From CAYVBJ01 sp964449075 (GTDB lineage Bacteria > Bacteroidota > Rhodothermia > Balneolales > Balneolaceae): a DNA stretch of 64,000 nt. The position numbers and the translations under genes were made by a program. Within the stretch, counting starts at the first letter, position 1. Every line of letters begins with the position of its first letter. Below, one piece after another: positions 1 through 8,758 of this stretch. Below the pieces are notes generated by a model. The model was not told where the DNA came from. It saw only the letters and a program-made list of their open reading frames with translations, and searched no databases. The stretch lies in NCBI GenBank assembly GCA_964449075.1, contig CAYVBJ010000005.1, positions 86,386-150,385 of the forward strand, read 5' to 3'.

Positions 1-1
1 C

Positions 2-475
2 GATCTGATTCTGGAACAGCAAAACAGAATAGATGAACTGGAACGGGAACTTCAAGAGGCGAAAGAAGCTTCACTTCGCAGGGCGGCTGAGATGGATAAC
101 CTGCGAAAAAGATTGCACCGTGAGAAGCAGCAGATTTTTGAACAGGCAAAAATTACAGCGCTCGAAGATTTCCTTCCTGTTAATGATGACCTGATCCGAA
201 CACTGGAAGCTCTTGAAGAGTCTGATGCCGATCCGTCAATGGTGGAAGGAGTTAAATTGATTGCCAATAAATTCAATAACGTTCTGGAAAAGAAAGGTGT
301 GGAGCGAATTGATGAGACAGGTGTGCCATTCGATGTAAACATTCACGATGCGTTATTCAGACAGAAACCGGAAGATAAATCTGTGGAGAGTGATATTGTG
401 CTGCAGGTTGTTGAAAACGGGTATAAAATAGGCGATCGCACGATACGTCATGCAAAGGTAATAGTAAGCGAATAG
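2..475 (+). CDS. grpE: GrpE nucleotide exchange factor (5' partial)
   Basis: This is the co-chaperone that promotes ADP release from DnaK. The reading frame is open to the first base of the window, so the true start lies upstream; the first internal ATG is at 92. The visible part begins in the long N-terminal coiled coil (heptad-like Glu/Leu pattern) and contains the GrpE hallmark RRAAEMDNLRKR. It ends with the beta-wing domain, including the stretch VLQVVENGYKIGDRTIRHAKV. It stops 12 bp before dnaJ on the same strand, the usual heat-shock grouping. About 157 residues are visible; only the variable acidic N-terminus is missing. Confidence 0.95.
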   Translation, partial: DLILEQQNRIDELERELQEAKEASLRRAAEMDNLRKRLHREKQQIFEQAKITALEDFLPVNDDLIRTLEALEESDADPSMVEGVKLIANKFNNVLEKKGVERIDETGVPFDVNIHDALFRQKPEDKSVESDIVLQVVENGYKIGDRTIRHAKVIVSE

Positions 476-487
476 ATCACAGTAAAC

Positions 488-1657
488 ATGTCAAAACGAG
501 ATTATTACGAAATATTAGGTGTCAGTAAGTCTGCAGATGAATCTGAGATAAAAAAGGCTTACCGCAAGCTGGCGATGAAGTATCATCCGGATCGAAATAA
601 AGGGGATGAAGAGACAGCCCAAAAATTTAAAGAGGCGGCGGAAGCCTACGAAGTACTCCGGGATCCTCAGAAAAGACAGCGATATGATCAGTTCGGACAT
701 GCCGGAATAAATGGCGGCGCTTCAGGCGGGTTTGAAAATGCCACCTACGAAGATATATTCAGCCACTTCAGTGATGTATTTGGAGCCGATTTCTTTGGCG
801 GTGATATATTTGGCGGCGGTCAGCGCGCACGCAGCAGGCGGAAACGGGGAACAGGCAGGCCCGGGTCCGATATGAAACTCCGGGTAGATCTGACTCTCGA
901 AGAGATTGCATTTGGCACCGAAAAGACCCTTAAAGTTAAGAAGCGGATAAAATGTGATGAGTGCGATGGTACCGGAGCTGAAACTGAATCCGACTTCGAA
1001 ACCTGCAGTACGTGCAACGGAATGGGTGAAGTGAGGCAGGTATCAAAAACCATGTTTGGTCAGTTTGTAAATGTTCAGCCGTGTCCGAATTGCCAGGGAG
1101 AGGGACGCGTAATCCGGAATAAGTGCAGCAAGTGCGGCGGAGAAGGCCGGGTGAAAGGGGAGGATAAAGTGAAAATCAATATTCCCTCTGGTGTTGCCAA
1201 TGGAAATTATATCACCATGCGGGGACAGGGAAATGCCGGTATCCGTGGCGGTGAACCCGGAAACCTGATTATCATCATCGAAGAGAAAGAGCATGAGCAT
1301 TTTGAAAGGGATGGAAATGATATTTATTATGACCTGATGCTGAGTGTGCCCGATGTGATTCTGGGTACCGAAGTGGAAGTGCCTACATTGAAAGGTAAAG
1401 CTAAAGTTAAAATCGAACCAGGTACTCAGCCCGGAAAGTTATTGCGAATGAAAGAGAGAGGCATTCAGGGCCTCAACAATTCGGGTACCGGCGACCAGCT
1501 GATAAAAGTAAAAGTCTATATCCCGAAAGAGAAAGATCTCAGCGATTCGGAACGAAAGCATGTGGAAGCCCTGCGTAAAGGTGATCATTTTGATGCATCC
1601 AATGCCGAGAACCGGGAAAAAAGCTTCTTTTCCAAAATAAAAGATGTGTTTGCTTAA
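488..1657 (+). CDS. dnaJ: Chaperone protein DnaJ
   Basis: This is the type I Hsp40 that delivers clients to DnaK and stimulates its ATPase in the cytoplasm. The J-domain spans about residues 4-70 with HPD at 33-35. A Gly/Phe-rich linker follows (about 72-115), then four CxxCxGxG zinc repeats (CDECDGTG, CSTCNGMG, CPNCQGEG, CSKCGGEG) and the C-terminal substrate-binding domains. The length of 389 aa is normal for the family. It follows grpE closely, so the two are probably cotranscribed. No CIRCE-like repeat is visible between them. Confidence 0.98.
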   Translation: MSKRDYYEILGVSKSADESEIKKAYRKLAMKYHPDRNKGDEETAQKFKEAAEAYEVLRDPQKRQRYDQFGHAGINGGASGGFENATYEDIFSHFSDVFGADFFGGDIFGGGQRARSRRKRGTGRPGSDMKLRVDLTLEEIAFGTEKTLKVKKRIKCDECDGTGAETESDFETCSTCNGMGEVRQVSKTMFGQFVNVQPCPNCQGEGRVIRNKCSKCGGEGRVKGEDKVKINIPSGVANGNYITMRGQGNAGIRGGEPGNLIIIIEEKEHEHFERDGNDIYYDLMLSVPDVILGTEVEVPTLKGKAKVKIEPGTQPGKLLRMKERGIQGLNNSGTGDQLIKVKVYIPKEKDLSDSERKHVEALRKGDHFDASNAENREKSFFSKIKDVFA

Positions 1658-1661
1658 CGCA

Positions 1662-1980
1662 GGTTTCACGCAAATCACGCGGAGAAAATACCCACGCAAA
1701 GAACGCGGAAAGATTTTTTCAAGACCTGTGTACTTAGAGCCTGTGTGAGATTTTTCTGTGAACTTTGCCTCCCGGCGGCCTTCGCGTGAAACCCAATACT
1801 GAGATCTTGCCAACGGGTTTCACGCAAAGCGCGCGGAGAAAATACCCACGCAAAGAACGCGGAAAGATTTTTACAAGACTTGTGTATTGAGAGCCTGAAT
1901 GAGATTATTCTGCGGTCTTTGCCTCCCGGCGGCCTCCGCGTGAAACCCAGAACAGAGATCTTGCCAACAGGTTTCATGAA
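1662..1980. repeat. 154-bp tandem duplication with palindromic ends
   Basis: Two consecutive copies of about 154 bp (1662-1815 and 1816-1969) are followed by the start of a third (from 1970). Each unit opens with GGTTTCACGC and carries GCGTGAAACCC near its end (1784-1794 and 1938-1948), so each can fold on itself. Both contain ACCCACGCAAAGAACGCGGA and CTTTGCCTCCCGGCGGCC. A related word occurs near 44968. It fills most of the gap between dnaJ and the serpin and looks non-coding. Reading frames through it repeat themselves and are not credible genes. Confidence 0.85.
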
Positions 1981-2159
1981 AAGCACACTGGGAAAGCACT
2001 TCTTTTTTTAACAATAGCAAATTGCTCATTCTGAGACATCTTTTTGGTTTTCTCATAATTTTCGTCTCTAATTTGACAAACCAATTCAATCGACTCGTCG
2101 CTGCTTTCGATTATTCCCGGATTATATTCCACCAATTGGTATTCGGTATAGGTATCCAC
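1974..2159 (-). CDS. Possible small truncated ORF
   Basis: This is a 61-codon frame starting with GTG. The first 45 or so residues have sensible, mostly charged composition (several Glu, Asn, Tyr; MSQNEQFAIVKK near the end). The last residues and stop come from the edge of the adjacent 154-bp tandem repeat. That pattern would fit a small gene whose 3' end was replaced by the repeat. I recognise no family. It may be a chance ORF. Confidence 0.2.
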   Translation of the reverse strand: MDTYTEYQLVEYNPGIIESSDESIELVCQIRDENYEKTKKMSQNEQFAIVKKRSAFPVCFS

Positions 2160-2227
2160 CTTTTTTAGTGTGTATATATTTTAGAAGAATGAGCAACATT
2201 CAAATCCTTAATAAATAACACACAATT

Positions 2228-3469
2228 ATGATAAGTTCTAAGATAAAAGTAATACTCGTAATATTTCTAACCGTTTCATTTGCAGCATGTGCCGATAATC
2301 TGACAAATCCTGGTTCAGATACACCGCTTGAGCCACGAGAATTAACCGTAGCTGAAAAGCAGCTTGTTGAGGCTGATCAGGCATTCAGTTACGACATATT
2401 TAAGCGAACCGTTGAATCGGAAGAAGGGGAAAATGTGTTTATTTCTCCGCTAAGTATCTCATTTGCACTCGGGATGGCCCTGAACGGTGCAGAAGGCGAA
2501 ACATTTGATGCCATGCAGAATGTTCTGAATTTTAGCGACATGAACCTTGATGATATCAATGAGGGGTACCGTTCGCTGATTGAGCTTTTATCGGAGATAG
2601 ATCCAGAGGTTCAGTTCAAAATAGCCAATTCAATATGGGCCCGGGAAGGGTTTCAGGTCAATGAAGATTTTATTGACAGGCTTGAAACATATTTTGATGC
2701 ATCGTTCAGTGAACTTGATTTTAATGATCCCGCAGCAAAAGATATCATCAATCAATGGGTAAACGAGAATACAAATGGGCTGATCGAGAAAATCCTTGAT
2801 GGACAGATTTCGGAAAAAACGGTAATGTTCCTGATAAATGCACTTTTTTTTGACGGTGACTGGATGACACAGTTTGATCCGGAAGAGACACAAAAAGCTG
2901 AATTCCAAGTCGAAACCGGTGAAACGACTGAAGTGGATATGATGGAACAGGAAGGCTCTTTCGCAGCACTGTTTTCGGATGAAGTTACTATGATCGAACT
3001 ACCCTATGGCGACAGCCTCTTTTCAATGACCGTTCTGATGCCGGCAGATAATACAATGCCTGTGGATGATTTTGTCTCGGATCATATCACTGCCGAAAAT
3101 TTAGATAAATGGCGAGATGAATTGCAGGTTGAAGAAGTATTGCTTCAACTTCCAAAATTTGATCTTGAATACGAAATTACATTTAATGAGATTCTAAAAT
3201 CTATGGGAATGGAGATTGCCTTTGATCCTTCACAGGCTGATTTTACGGGTATTGCTGATGTTCGTGAACTTTTTATCAGTGAGGTGAAGCATAAAGCGTT
3301 TGTAAGTGTTGATGAAGCGGGTACGGAGGCAGCCGCGGTTACTTCCGTCGCAGTACCATCCTCGTTACCATCATCAGTGACTGTAGACCGGCCGTTTGTA
3401 TTTATCATTCACGAACGAACAAGCGGTGTCAATCTTTTTATGGGCAAAGTGAAAAATCCGAATAGTTAA
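2228..3469 (+). CDS. Serpin family protease inhibitor, lipoprotein
   Basis: This is a serpin: an irreversible, suicide-type inhibitor of serine or cysteine proteases. An N-terminal lipoprotein signal ends in FAAC with the lipidated Cys at 21, placing it on a membrane, probably the outer membrane surface or periplasm. The fold is full length (413 aa). Signatures include the N-terminal NVFISPLSISFALGMALNGA and, near the C-terminus, DRPFVFIIHE and GKVKNP. The hinge DEAGTEAAAVT (P17-P8 type small residues with Thr at P14) predicts a true inhibitor. By counting from the hinge the scissile region falls in VPSSLP, with a small P1 residue (Ser), which hints at elastase-like targets. It stands alone with its own promoter region. 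Confidence 0.93.
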   Translation: MISSKIKVILVIFLTVSFAACADNLTNPGSDTPLEPRELTVAEKQLVEADQAFSYDIFKRTVESEEGENVFISPLSISFALGMALNGAEGETFDAMQNVLNFSDMNLDDINEGYRSLIELLSEIDPEVQFKIANSIWAREGFQVNEDFIDRLETYFDASFSELDFNDPAAKDIINQWVNENTNGLIEKILDGQISEKTVMFLINALFFDGDWMTQFDPEETQKAEFQVETGETTEVDMMEQEGSFAALFSDEVTMIELPYGDSLFSMTVLMPADNTMPVDDFVSDHITAENLDKWRDELQVEEVLLQLPKFDLEYEITFNEILKSMGMEIAFDPSQADFTGIADVRELFISEVKHKAFVSVDEAGTEAAAVTSVAVPSSLPSSVTVDRPFVFIIHERTSGVNLFMGKVKNPNS

Positions 3470-3525
3470 AAGATGAAAGTGATGGTGAGAGCGTGAGAAG
3501 GAGCGGACCGTCGGTCGAAGCCTGG

Positions 3526-3630
3526 ACACACCCCTGGTTTATCCGCTGGACGCGTCTAAACCTGTCCCCTCTCGAGAGGGGAAGGCTAACCTTAACACCA
3601 CCATTGTGTTAAGGTTAGACAGGGGTGTGT
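3526..3630. repeat. Nested inverted-repeat element
   Basis: The outer arms are ACACACCCCTG (3526-3536) and CAGGGGTGTGT (3620-3630), a perfect 11-bp pair. Inside are a 16-bp perfect palindrome CCCCTCTCGAGAGGGG (3566-3581) and a perfect 13-bp hairpin, CTAACCTTAACAC (3586-3598) with GTGTTAAGGTTAG (3606-3618). It lies between the serpin and the convergent TonB receptor gene. It could serve as a bidirectional terminator but has no T-tract. A small non-autonomous mobile or REP-type element is more likely. Confidence 0.8.
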
Positions 3631-3720
3631 TCACCGCTACGGCCTTAATCCCCGCAACAGACCATTCACCGGTGACAAAAAGAGTTCGGCAGACCAATTG
3701 TTAAAGCCAGTTGAGCCTTA

Positions 3721-6504
3721 TCAAAACTTGAATTGAACCGACGCAGACGGGTAAAAACCGGGCAGTGTTCTTTCGCGAACTTCAAATCTTTCCTGTCCGC
3801 TATCCTGAGATGGCAGCAGGCTTTGATCAATGGTATTCCGGCGGTTCAGGATATTAATCAATTCAAGCCTGAACTCGAGCCCGGTTTCACCAAAGACCGG
3901 CTGATAGATAAAGGAGAGATCAACCTGCTGAAAAGGTTTCAGTTTGTCATCTTCGGGATTGCTGAAAGAGAATGCTTCCTGATCACGGAAGAGCAGAAAA
4001 TTGTAGTAAGATTGACGAAACGCCCAGGCGCGGCCCCGGATCCCCTGCCATTTTCCAAGTACTGTTAACTCCCGGCTGATATTCCAAAGAGTCCGGAACT
4101 GTGCCCGGTGCGGTTCATTCCACGGAGCAGAGAGTGTTCTGCCAAATTGGGTTGAATAGTCAATCCGGACAGAGCTGTAGTCGTAACCGGCCATAAGCTG
4201 AAGTTTTGAATCCGCCAGAGAATGGTTTACTCTCAATCCGAACCCGAACGACTCCATGGAGGTGCTCTCAGCAAAGGCATTTACCTGGCTTCGGTTAATG
4301 CCAATACCTCTGCTCAGGTTTGTGTAGGAGGTAATATTGGTTTTTGGCTGCCATTTATAAAATGCATCTACCTTGATGACCGTTTTTTCAGATGGCTCCA
4401 GTAAAAAAGATCCTGAAAGATGATAGGCTTTGGGGATATCTGTGGTTCCTGAATGACTCCAGATTGTAAATGAGGGGACCACGGCCGTTGGCGCAACATT
4501 TGTAATTTCATGCTGATTGATAAATTGCCGGTAAATTCCGCCGGAAATTCTGGCAGACCAAAATCCGATACCGGAATCCGGTTGATCGTACTGAATCGAC
4601 GCCCGGGGCTCTGCGAAAACACTGTTTTTTTCTGTATCAAGGTATGTAAACCGTGTCCCGGCTGATAAAAGCCAGTTTTTGTCAAAAGTTTTGGTTGCAT
4701 TCAGATAGCTGCTGAGTATTGTTGAGCTTTGATCTGTATTTGCAGATAAAAAGAAAAGATCTGTAATATCAACATCTGAGTTTACAATTTCGAGCTGAAT
4801 GCCGCTGTCTATTTGGAAGGATGGTGATAACGAATACCTGCTATCTGAATTTACTGTGAAATGAGTAATCCGGTTACCGTCGATCTGAGTGGGCAGTTGT
4901 CTGCCTAAACCTTCAGCAACTGAAGACCCATCATTTTGGAATGCAGATTCAAAAAAAAGTGGTTGATTTGTATTTTCAAACTGGTAGCGGTGATCAAAGG
5001 TGCTGGAACTGAAGGAAGCTTTTGCAGAGAGATCAAAACGGGGTGAAATGAAACCGGACCAGGTTATATGTGCTGCTCTGTTTTTCCAGGAATAGGAATC
5101 CCTGGCATTCAAAAACCGCGGTACGTCAGACTGCGGTGGTGCTTCACTGAGCAATTCTGTTGTGATTGAGTTTTCAGCAAGGTAAAGGGAACCCTGCAGC
5201 TTGCTGTATTCACCTGTTTCGTAAGCCGCTGCGAGATGATAGTCGAAGAATTGAACATCAGATCTCTGATCGGATGGCCGGTATAGGCTTGCATCACCTT
5301 CAATATCTTCTAACTGGTTGGTAATAAGCGGGTCAATAAAATCCCACTCTCTGAGTGATTGTCTGAGGTTGGGCTCTTCAAAAATATCCCAAAGATTTGT
5401 GCGAACGGCGGTCATGATGTTGATCCCTTTTTCCCCCGTTGGGATATAAAAATTTCCTTTCGCATTGGCGCTGACCGGGTCACTTTGAATCATTCCGCTA
5501 TTTTCTTCCGTAAATGATAACTGATGATTCAGATCCACAATACCTGCGATCTGGCTGCCCTCCTGAACACCGAACCCCGATTTGTGGAGATTTACATTTT
5601 CTATTGCAAACGGACTGAAGGCGCTGAATAACTGTCCGAAGCTGAATGGATTGTAAACGGGCACTCCATCCAGCATCAGCCTGTGTTCACTGTTCTGGCC
5701 ACCTTCCAGGTGCAGGCCGGTCATCGGCAAGCCATACTGAATTCCGGACGTCAGATTCAGTGATCGTATCGGATCCCTTGTCATCGTAACCGTTTGCCAG
5801 GGTGTTGCCGCATTCACGGAAGCATCATTGTTGCCCTGGTTCGGCAAGCGGCGGCGGTGAGCTTCCACAATAACGGGAGCTACATCCACCGGTTTTGTCT
5901 GCATTGTGACTGTCTCCCGGACTTCTGTACCCGGTTTGATTTCGATCGTTTTATAAACCGGTTCATATCCCACATAACTGAAGATGACATTGTAGGTGCC
6001 GCTGATCAGTTTTGGAATCGAAAAATTTCCGGCACGCCCTGTTGAAGTGCCACCTGATGCATCTGCCAGGTATACGGTAGCACCGGGCAGCGGTTTTCCG
6101 GTTTCGCGATCCGTTACCTTGCCGATTAATGAGCCCGGCAGTGGTTTCTCTTCCACATTTTCAACAACCACGTAGGTTCCGGTTGATAGGAGAATGTAGT
6201 CGAGACCATGCTCTTCCAGAATTGATTTCAAAAAAAATGGAAAAGGAAGATCATTGACTCGTTTATAAACATGTATCCCGGTAATGAGCTTTGGGTCGTA
6301 GACGAGATCTGAATTTGTATTTTTTGCTATAGTATCAAGAACCTTTTCGAGGCTTTCCCCCCTGAAATCGAAAGAATATCGATCCGCCTCATCATTTTGG
6401 CCGATTGCATTAAGGGGACAGAGCAGAATCAGGAGCAAAAGTAAAATTCCGCCAGGCCCGGAGCATATTTTTTGGCGATTTCTATTTATAAATTCGGTAC
6501 CCAT
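3721..6504 (-). CDS. TonB-dependent outer-membrane receptor with STN domain (FecA-type transducer)
   Basis: This outer-membrane transporter signals to its own sigma factor. In order it has a signal peptide (hydrophobic run GGILLLLLILLCPLNAIG, cleavage near residue 36), an STN secretin/TonB short N-terminal domain (about 44-116) and a carboxypeptidase-regulatory beta-sandwich (about 124-206, GKVTDRETGKPLPGATVYL). A plug follows (MLDGVPVYNPFSFGQL), then a beta-barrel ending in aromatic QFKF. The 927-aa length is typical. It is the last gene of a sigma-FecR-receptor operon and overlaps the fecR-like gene by 23 bp. The STN domain implies contact with the neighbouring FecR protein. No SusD-like partner is present, so the substrate is unknown. 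Confidence 0.93.
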   Translation of the reverse strand: MGTEFINRNRQKICSGPGGILLLLLILLCPLNAIGQNDEADRYSFDFRGESLEKVLDTIAKNTNSDLVYDPKLITGIHVYKRVNDLPFPFFLKSILEEHGLDYILLSTGTYVVVENVEEKPLPGSLIGKVTDRETGKPLPGATVYLADASGGTSTGRAGNFSIPKLISGTYNVIFSYVGYEPVYKTIEIKPGTEVRETVTMQTKPVDVAPVIVEAHRRRLPNQGNNDASVNAATPWQTVTMTRDPIRSLNLTSGIQYGLPMTGLHLEGGQNSEHRLMLDGVPVYNPFSFGQLFSAFSPFAIENVNLHKSGFGVQEGSQIAGIVDLNHQLSFTEENSGMIQSDPVSANAKGNFYIPTGEKGINIMTAVRTNLWDIFEEPNLRQSLREWDFIDPLITNQLEDIEGDASLYRPSDQRSDVQFFDYHLAAAYETGEYSKLQGSLYLAENSITTELLSEAPPQSDVPRFLNARDSYSWKNRAAHITWSGFISPRFDLSAKASFSSSTFDHRYQFENTNQPLFFESAFQNDGSSVAEGLGRQLPTQIDGNRITHFTVNSDSRYSLSPSFQIDSGIQLEIVNSDVDITDLFFLSANTDQSSTILSSYLNATKTFDKNWLLSAGTRFTYLDTEKNSVFAEPRASIQYDQPDSGIGFWSARISGGIYRQFINQHEITNVAPTAVVPSFTIWSHSGTTDIPKAYHLSGSFLLEPSEKTVIKVDAFYKWQPKTNITSYTNLSRGIGINRSQVNAFAESTSMESFGFGLRVNHSLADSKLQLMAGYDYSSVRIDYSTQFGRTLSAPWNEPHRAQFRTLWNISRELTVLGKWQGIRGRAWAFRQSYYNFLLFRDQEAFSFSNPEDDKLKPFQQVDLSFIYQPVFGETGLEFRLELINILNRRNTIDQSLLPSQDSGQERFEVRERTLPGFYPSASVQFKF

Positions 6505-7423
6505 TGGCTGTCCTGGAATATTTTAAATCCTTCACCGTGCAAATATCTTCAATGATTGAATCCGGTTTAAGAGGCGGAGAATAGTAAGCGGTAAGAATAT
6601 CCATCTCTCCGATTTTATTGTCAAACTGAATGTGAATATCGAACCTGCGTTCCAGCTCCCTGAAAATTAAAGAAAGAGACTGTTCATTGAAAATCAGCAT
6701 ATTATTTCGCCAGCCGGTGATATCAGCCGTTTCTGCAGGTTCCGGGTTTGCAGGTTTATCCATCTCTGTATTCCACCGGCTCAGTGTGCCGGCGTTCATT
6801 TCAACCTGTTGTTGAGGTTCTTTTTCAGAAAAAAAACGCACCCGCCCCTCTTCTACAGATACAACTGTTTCCGCTTTAGGCTCATCACTCCATGACCTTA
6901 CGTTAAAACGGGTTCCGGTTACTTCTATTACAGAACCGTTGGCATGGATGATAAACGGTTCATCTGCCTTATTTATGTTAAAGAAGGCCTCTCCATTCAT
7001 GGTAATATTACGATTTGTTATTGAAAAGAGCCGGTTGTGTTGCAAATGTGTTCCGCTGTTCAGATCAACCACAGAACCATCTGGCAGTTCTGCAGTTATG
7101 ATCTCTCCATACGGGGCATTGTATGAAACCGGTACAAGAAGATAGGAAGCACCTGCAATAATCAGAACGACAGCTGCAGCTAAAAATATCCGCAAAGCGG
7201 ATGATGGTTTGCCGGTTGAAGAAGCTTTATGGTTTTCAATACACAAATGCACACTTTTGAGGGCATCTTCAGTCTCATTCGTTCCGATTGTGGGATAGTC
7301 TTCATGAGATGTGGCACTTTTCTGCCATACTTCCTTTAAATTTTCCTTTTCATCGTCAGGGAACTGATCGAAGAAATCGGAACCGTTCACATAATCTGAA
7401 GATCCGTTTCTGTTTTCTGTCAT
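6482..7423 (-). CDS. FecR family anti-sigma factor
   Basis: This inner-membrane regulator binds the ECF sigma factor in the cytoplasm and senses the receptor in the periplasm. It has a cytoplasmic N-terminus (about 1-75), one transmembrane helix (about 76-98), a FecR domain (PDGSVVDLNSGTHLQHN, NGEAFFNI, VTGTRFNVRSW, VSVEEGRVRF) and a C-terminal DUF4974 domain (LIFRELERRFDIHIQF). The length of 313 aa is normal. Its start overlaps the sigma stop by 4 bp (ATGA), so translation is coupled. Its end overlaps the receptor gene. Confidence 0.94.
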   Translation of the reverse strand: MTENRNGSSDYVNGSDFFDQFPDDEKENLKEVWQKSATSHEDYPTIGTNETEDALKSVHLCIENHKASSTGKPSSALRIFLAAAVVLIIAGASYLLVPVSYNAPYGEIITAELPDGSVVDLNSGTHLQHNRLFSITNRNITMNGEAFFNINKADEPFIIHANGSVIEVTGTRFNVRSWSDEPKAETVVSVEEGRVRFFSEKEPQQQVEMNAGTLSRWNTEMDKPANPEPAETADITGWRNNMLIFNEQSLSLIFRELERRFDIHIQFDNKIGEMDILTAYYSPPLKPDSIIEDICTVKDLKYSRTANGYRIYK

Positions 7424-7989
7424 GGTTTTTTGCGTTTTATTTCATTCTTATAGGTATCATAATTGTTCCGGAGTTTTCGCAAAGCTTCAACAATATGATT
7501 ATTCACGGTTTTCACCGATACAGACATTACACCGGCAATCTCTTCATGGTCAAGACCATCATACCGGCTGAGTTCAAAAGCTTCGCGCTGTCTGTCCGGC
7601 AGTTCATTGATCCATTCTTTGAATTTATCTTTCAGATGTTCACTGCTGTTGCTGTGTTCTGTTTCTGTCTTTAAATCTTCAGCGGAATCATTCAGGATCA
7701 CAATCCTGGAGGAATAATCACGCTGATAATTCAGAGCGCGGTTTCGAACAATTTTATAAATAAAGGCCTGCAGGGACTGATCCGGATCCAGTGTTTCGCG
7801 GTTATTCCACAAGCTTACAAAGGCTTCCTGAACAATATCACATGCGGCGTCCTTATCCCGGGTAAATCTGAAAGCAAAATGAACCAGCTGGGTGTAAAAG
7901 TATCGAAACAGGCGATCAAAGGCAGTCCGGTTTGAACGGCTGATCTCCAGCGCAAGGGTTTCAAGTTCTTTTTCACTCAGATTTTCCAT
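7420..7989 (-). CDS. ECF RNA polymerase sigma factor
   Basis: This sigma-70 family extracytoplasmic-function factor (189 aa) belongs to the FecI-like type common in Bacteroidota. Region 2 (about 20-90) includes DAACDIVQEAFVSLW, and region 4 (about 125-180) includes ELPDRQREAFELSRYDGLDHEEIA and the helix-turn-helix SVKTVNNHIVEAL. It is first in the operon with the FecR-like anti-sigma and the receptor, so it is expected to be released when the receptor binds its ligand and then to transcribe the receptor gene. Confidence 0.95.
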   Translation of the reverse strand: MENLSEKELETLALEISRSNRTAFDRLFRYFYTQLVHFAFRFTRDKDAACDIVQEAFVSLWNNRETLDPDQSLQAFIYKIVRNRALNYQRDYSSRIVILNDSAEDLKTETEHSNSSEHLKDKFKEWINELPDRQREAFELSRYDGLDHEEIAGVMSVSVKTVNNHIVEALRKLRNNYDTYKNEIKRKKP

Positions 7990-8084
7990 GGATATCTACA
8001 TATAGTACACAACTCAAAATCAGTATACCTATTCTCTGTTTCATTTTAAATCAGCACTGTCCGAAAAGTATAGCTGATCAGAGG

Positions 8085-8275
8085 TCAACTTGAATTATTT
8101 AGTTAAATTTTAAATAGATGTGGCATTAGTTCTATGTGTTGACTGGTGTCCTCATGTCCTCGTGGCAATAAACTGCCGGTTTTGCCACGAGTCCGTCAGC
8201 TGACGGATCGAGGGTTCACGAAGTAAAATTTGATCATGAAGATGTCTATAAATCGGGTAGATCTTTTAGACAGAC
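8085..8275. repeat. Dispersed non-coding repeat, copy A
   Basis: About 190 bp that recurs in the same orientation at 22688-22877 with roughly three-quarters identity. It contains a hairpin TCGTGGCAA/TTGCCACGA (8160-8168 and 8182-8190) and the palindrome CCGTCAGCTGACGG (8193-8206). It sits upstream of the sigma-factor gene in the 454-bp gap before the tRNA. The rest of that gap is AT-rich with no gene I can support. Confidence 0.75.
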
Positions 8276-8443
8276 TCAACGAGAAATCTTAGACTCGAAG
8301 ATGTAAGCGCTGAAAATTTTTATATTGTAAATAAGGAGTTATTCCTATAGTTTTGAACTAAAATATGTCTTAATATCGGCAGATTCGGGAATTGGTAACA
8401 TTAGTTGTAACAAGCTTGAGAAATAGTATTATCTTATTAAACT

Positions 8444-8517
8444 CGGGGCGTAGCGCAGCCCGGTAGCGCGCATCGTTCGGGACGATGAGGTCGCAGGTTC
8501 AAATCCTGTCGCCCCGA
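8444..8517 (+). tRNA. tRNA-Pro (anticodon CGG)
   Basis: This is a 74-nt cloverleaf. The acceptor stem CGGGGCG pairs with CGCCCCG, with discriminator A at 8517. The D-arm is AGCGCAGCCCGGTAGCG. The anticodon stem is CATCG/CGATG with loop TTCGGGA, giving anticodon CGG. The T-arm is GCAGGTTCAAATCCTGT. The CCA end is not encoded. The body is the standard bacterial proline tRNA sequence. Confidence 0.96.
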
Positions 8518-8758
8518 CACATTAAACATACAGGTATGTTCTTTTCCTGATTTAGGTTGACAGTTTTTAAGATCATTTATTGTTCTACCAACCAAAGCGA
8601 TTCATTGCTAAAATGTATGTCGCTGGAATTTCTCGCAGATTTTCGCAGAATATCAGTGCTCATTTGTTGAACCACCGACCTAACGGATTGGAACAGCCGG
8701 GAGGTGAAACTGAGTGAATTCATTTTCGGCACCGCTAATGGGGGAATTTTTGATTTAG

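Noticed and set aside
1675..1986. Minus-strand ORF of about 100 codons in the tandem repeat
   Set aside because: The protein merely repeats itself with the 154-bp units and matches no family.
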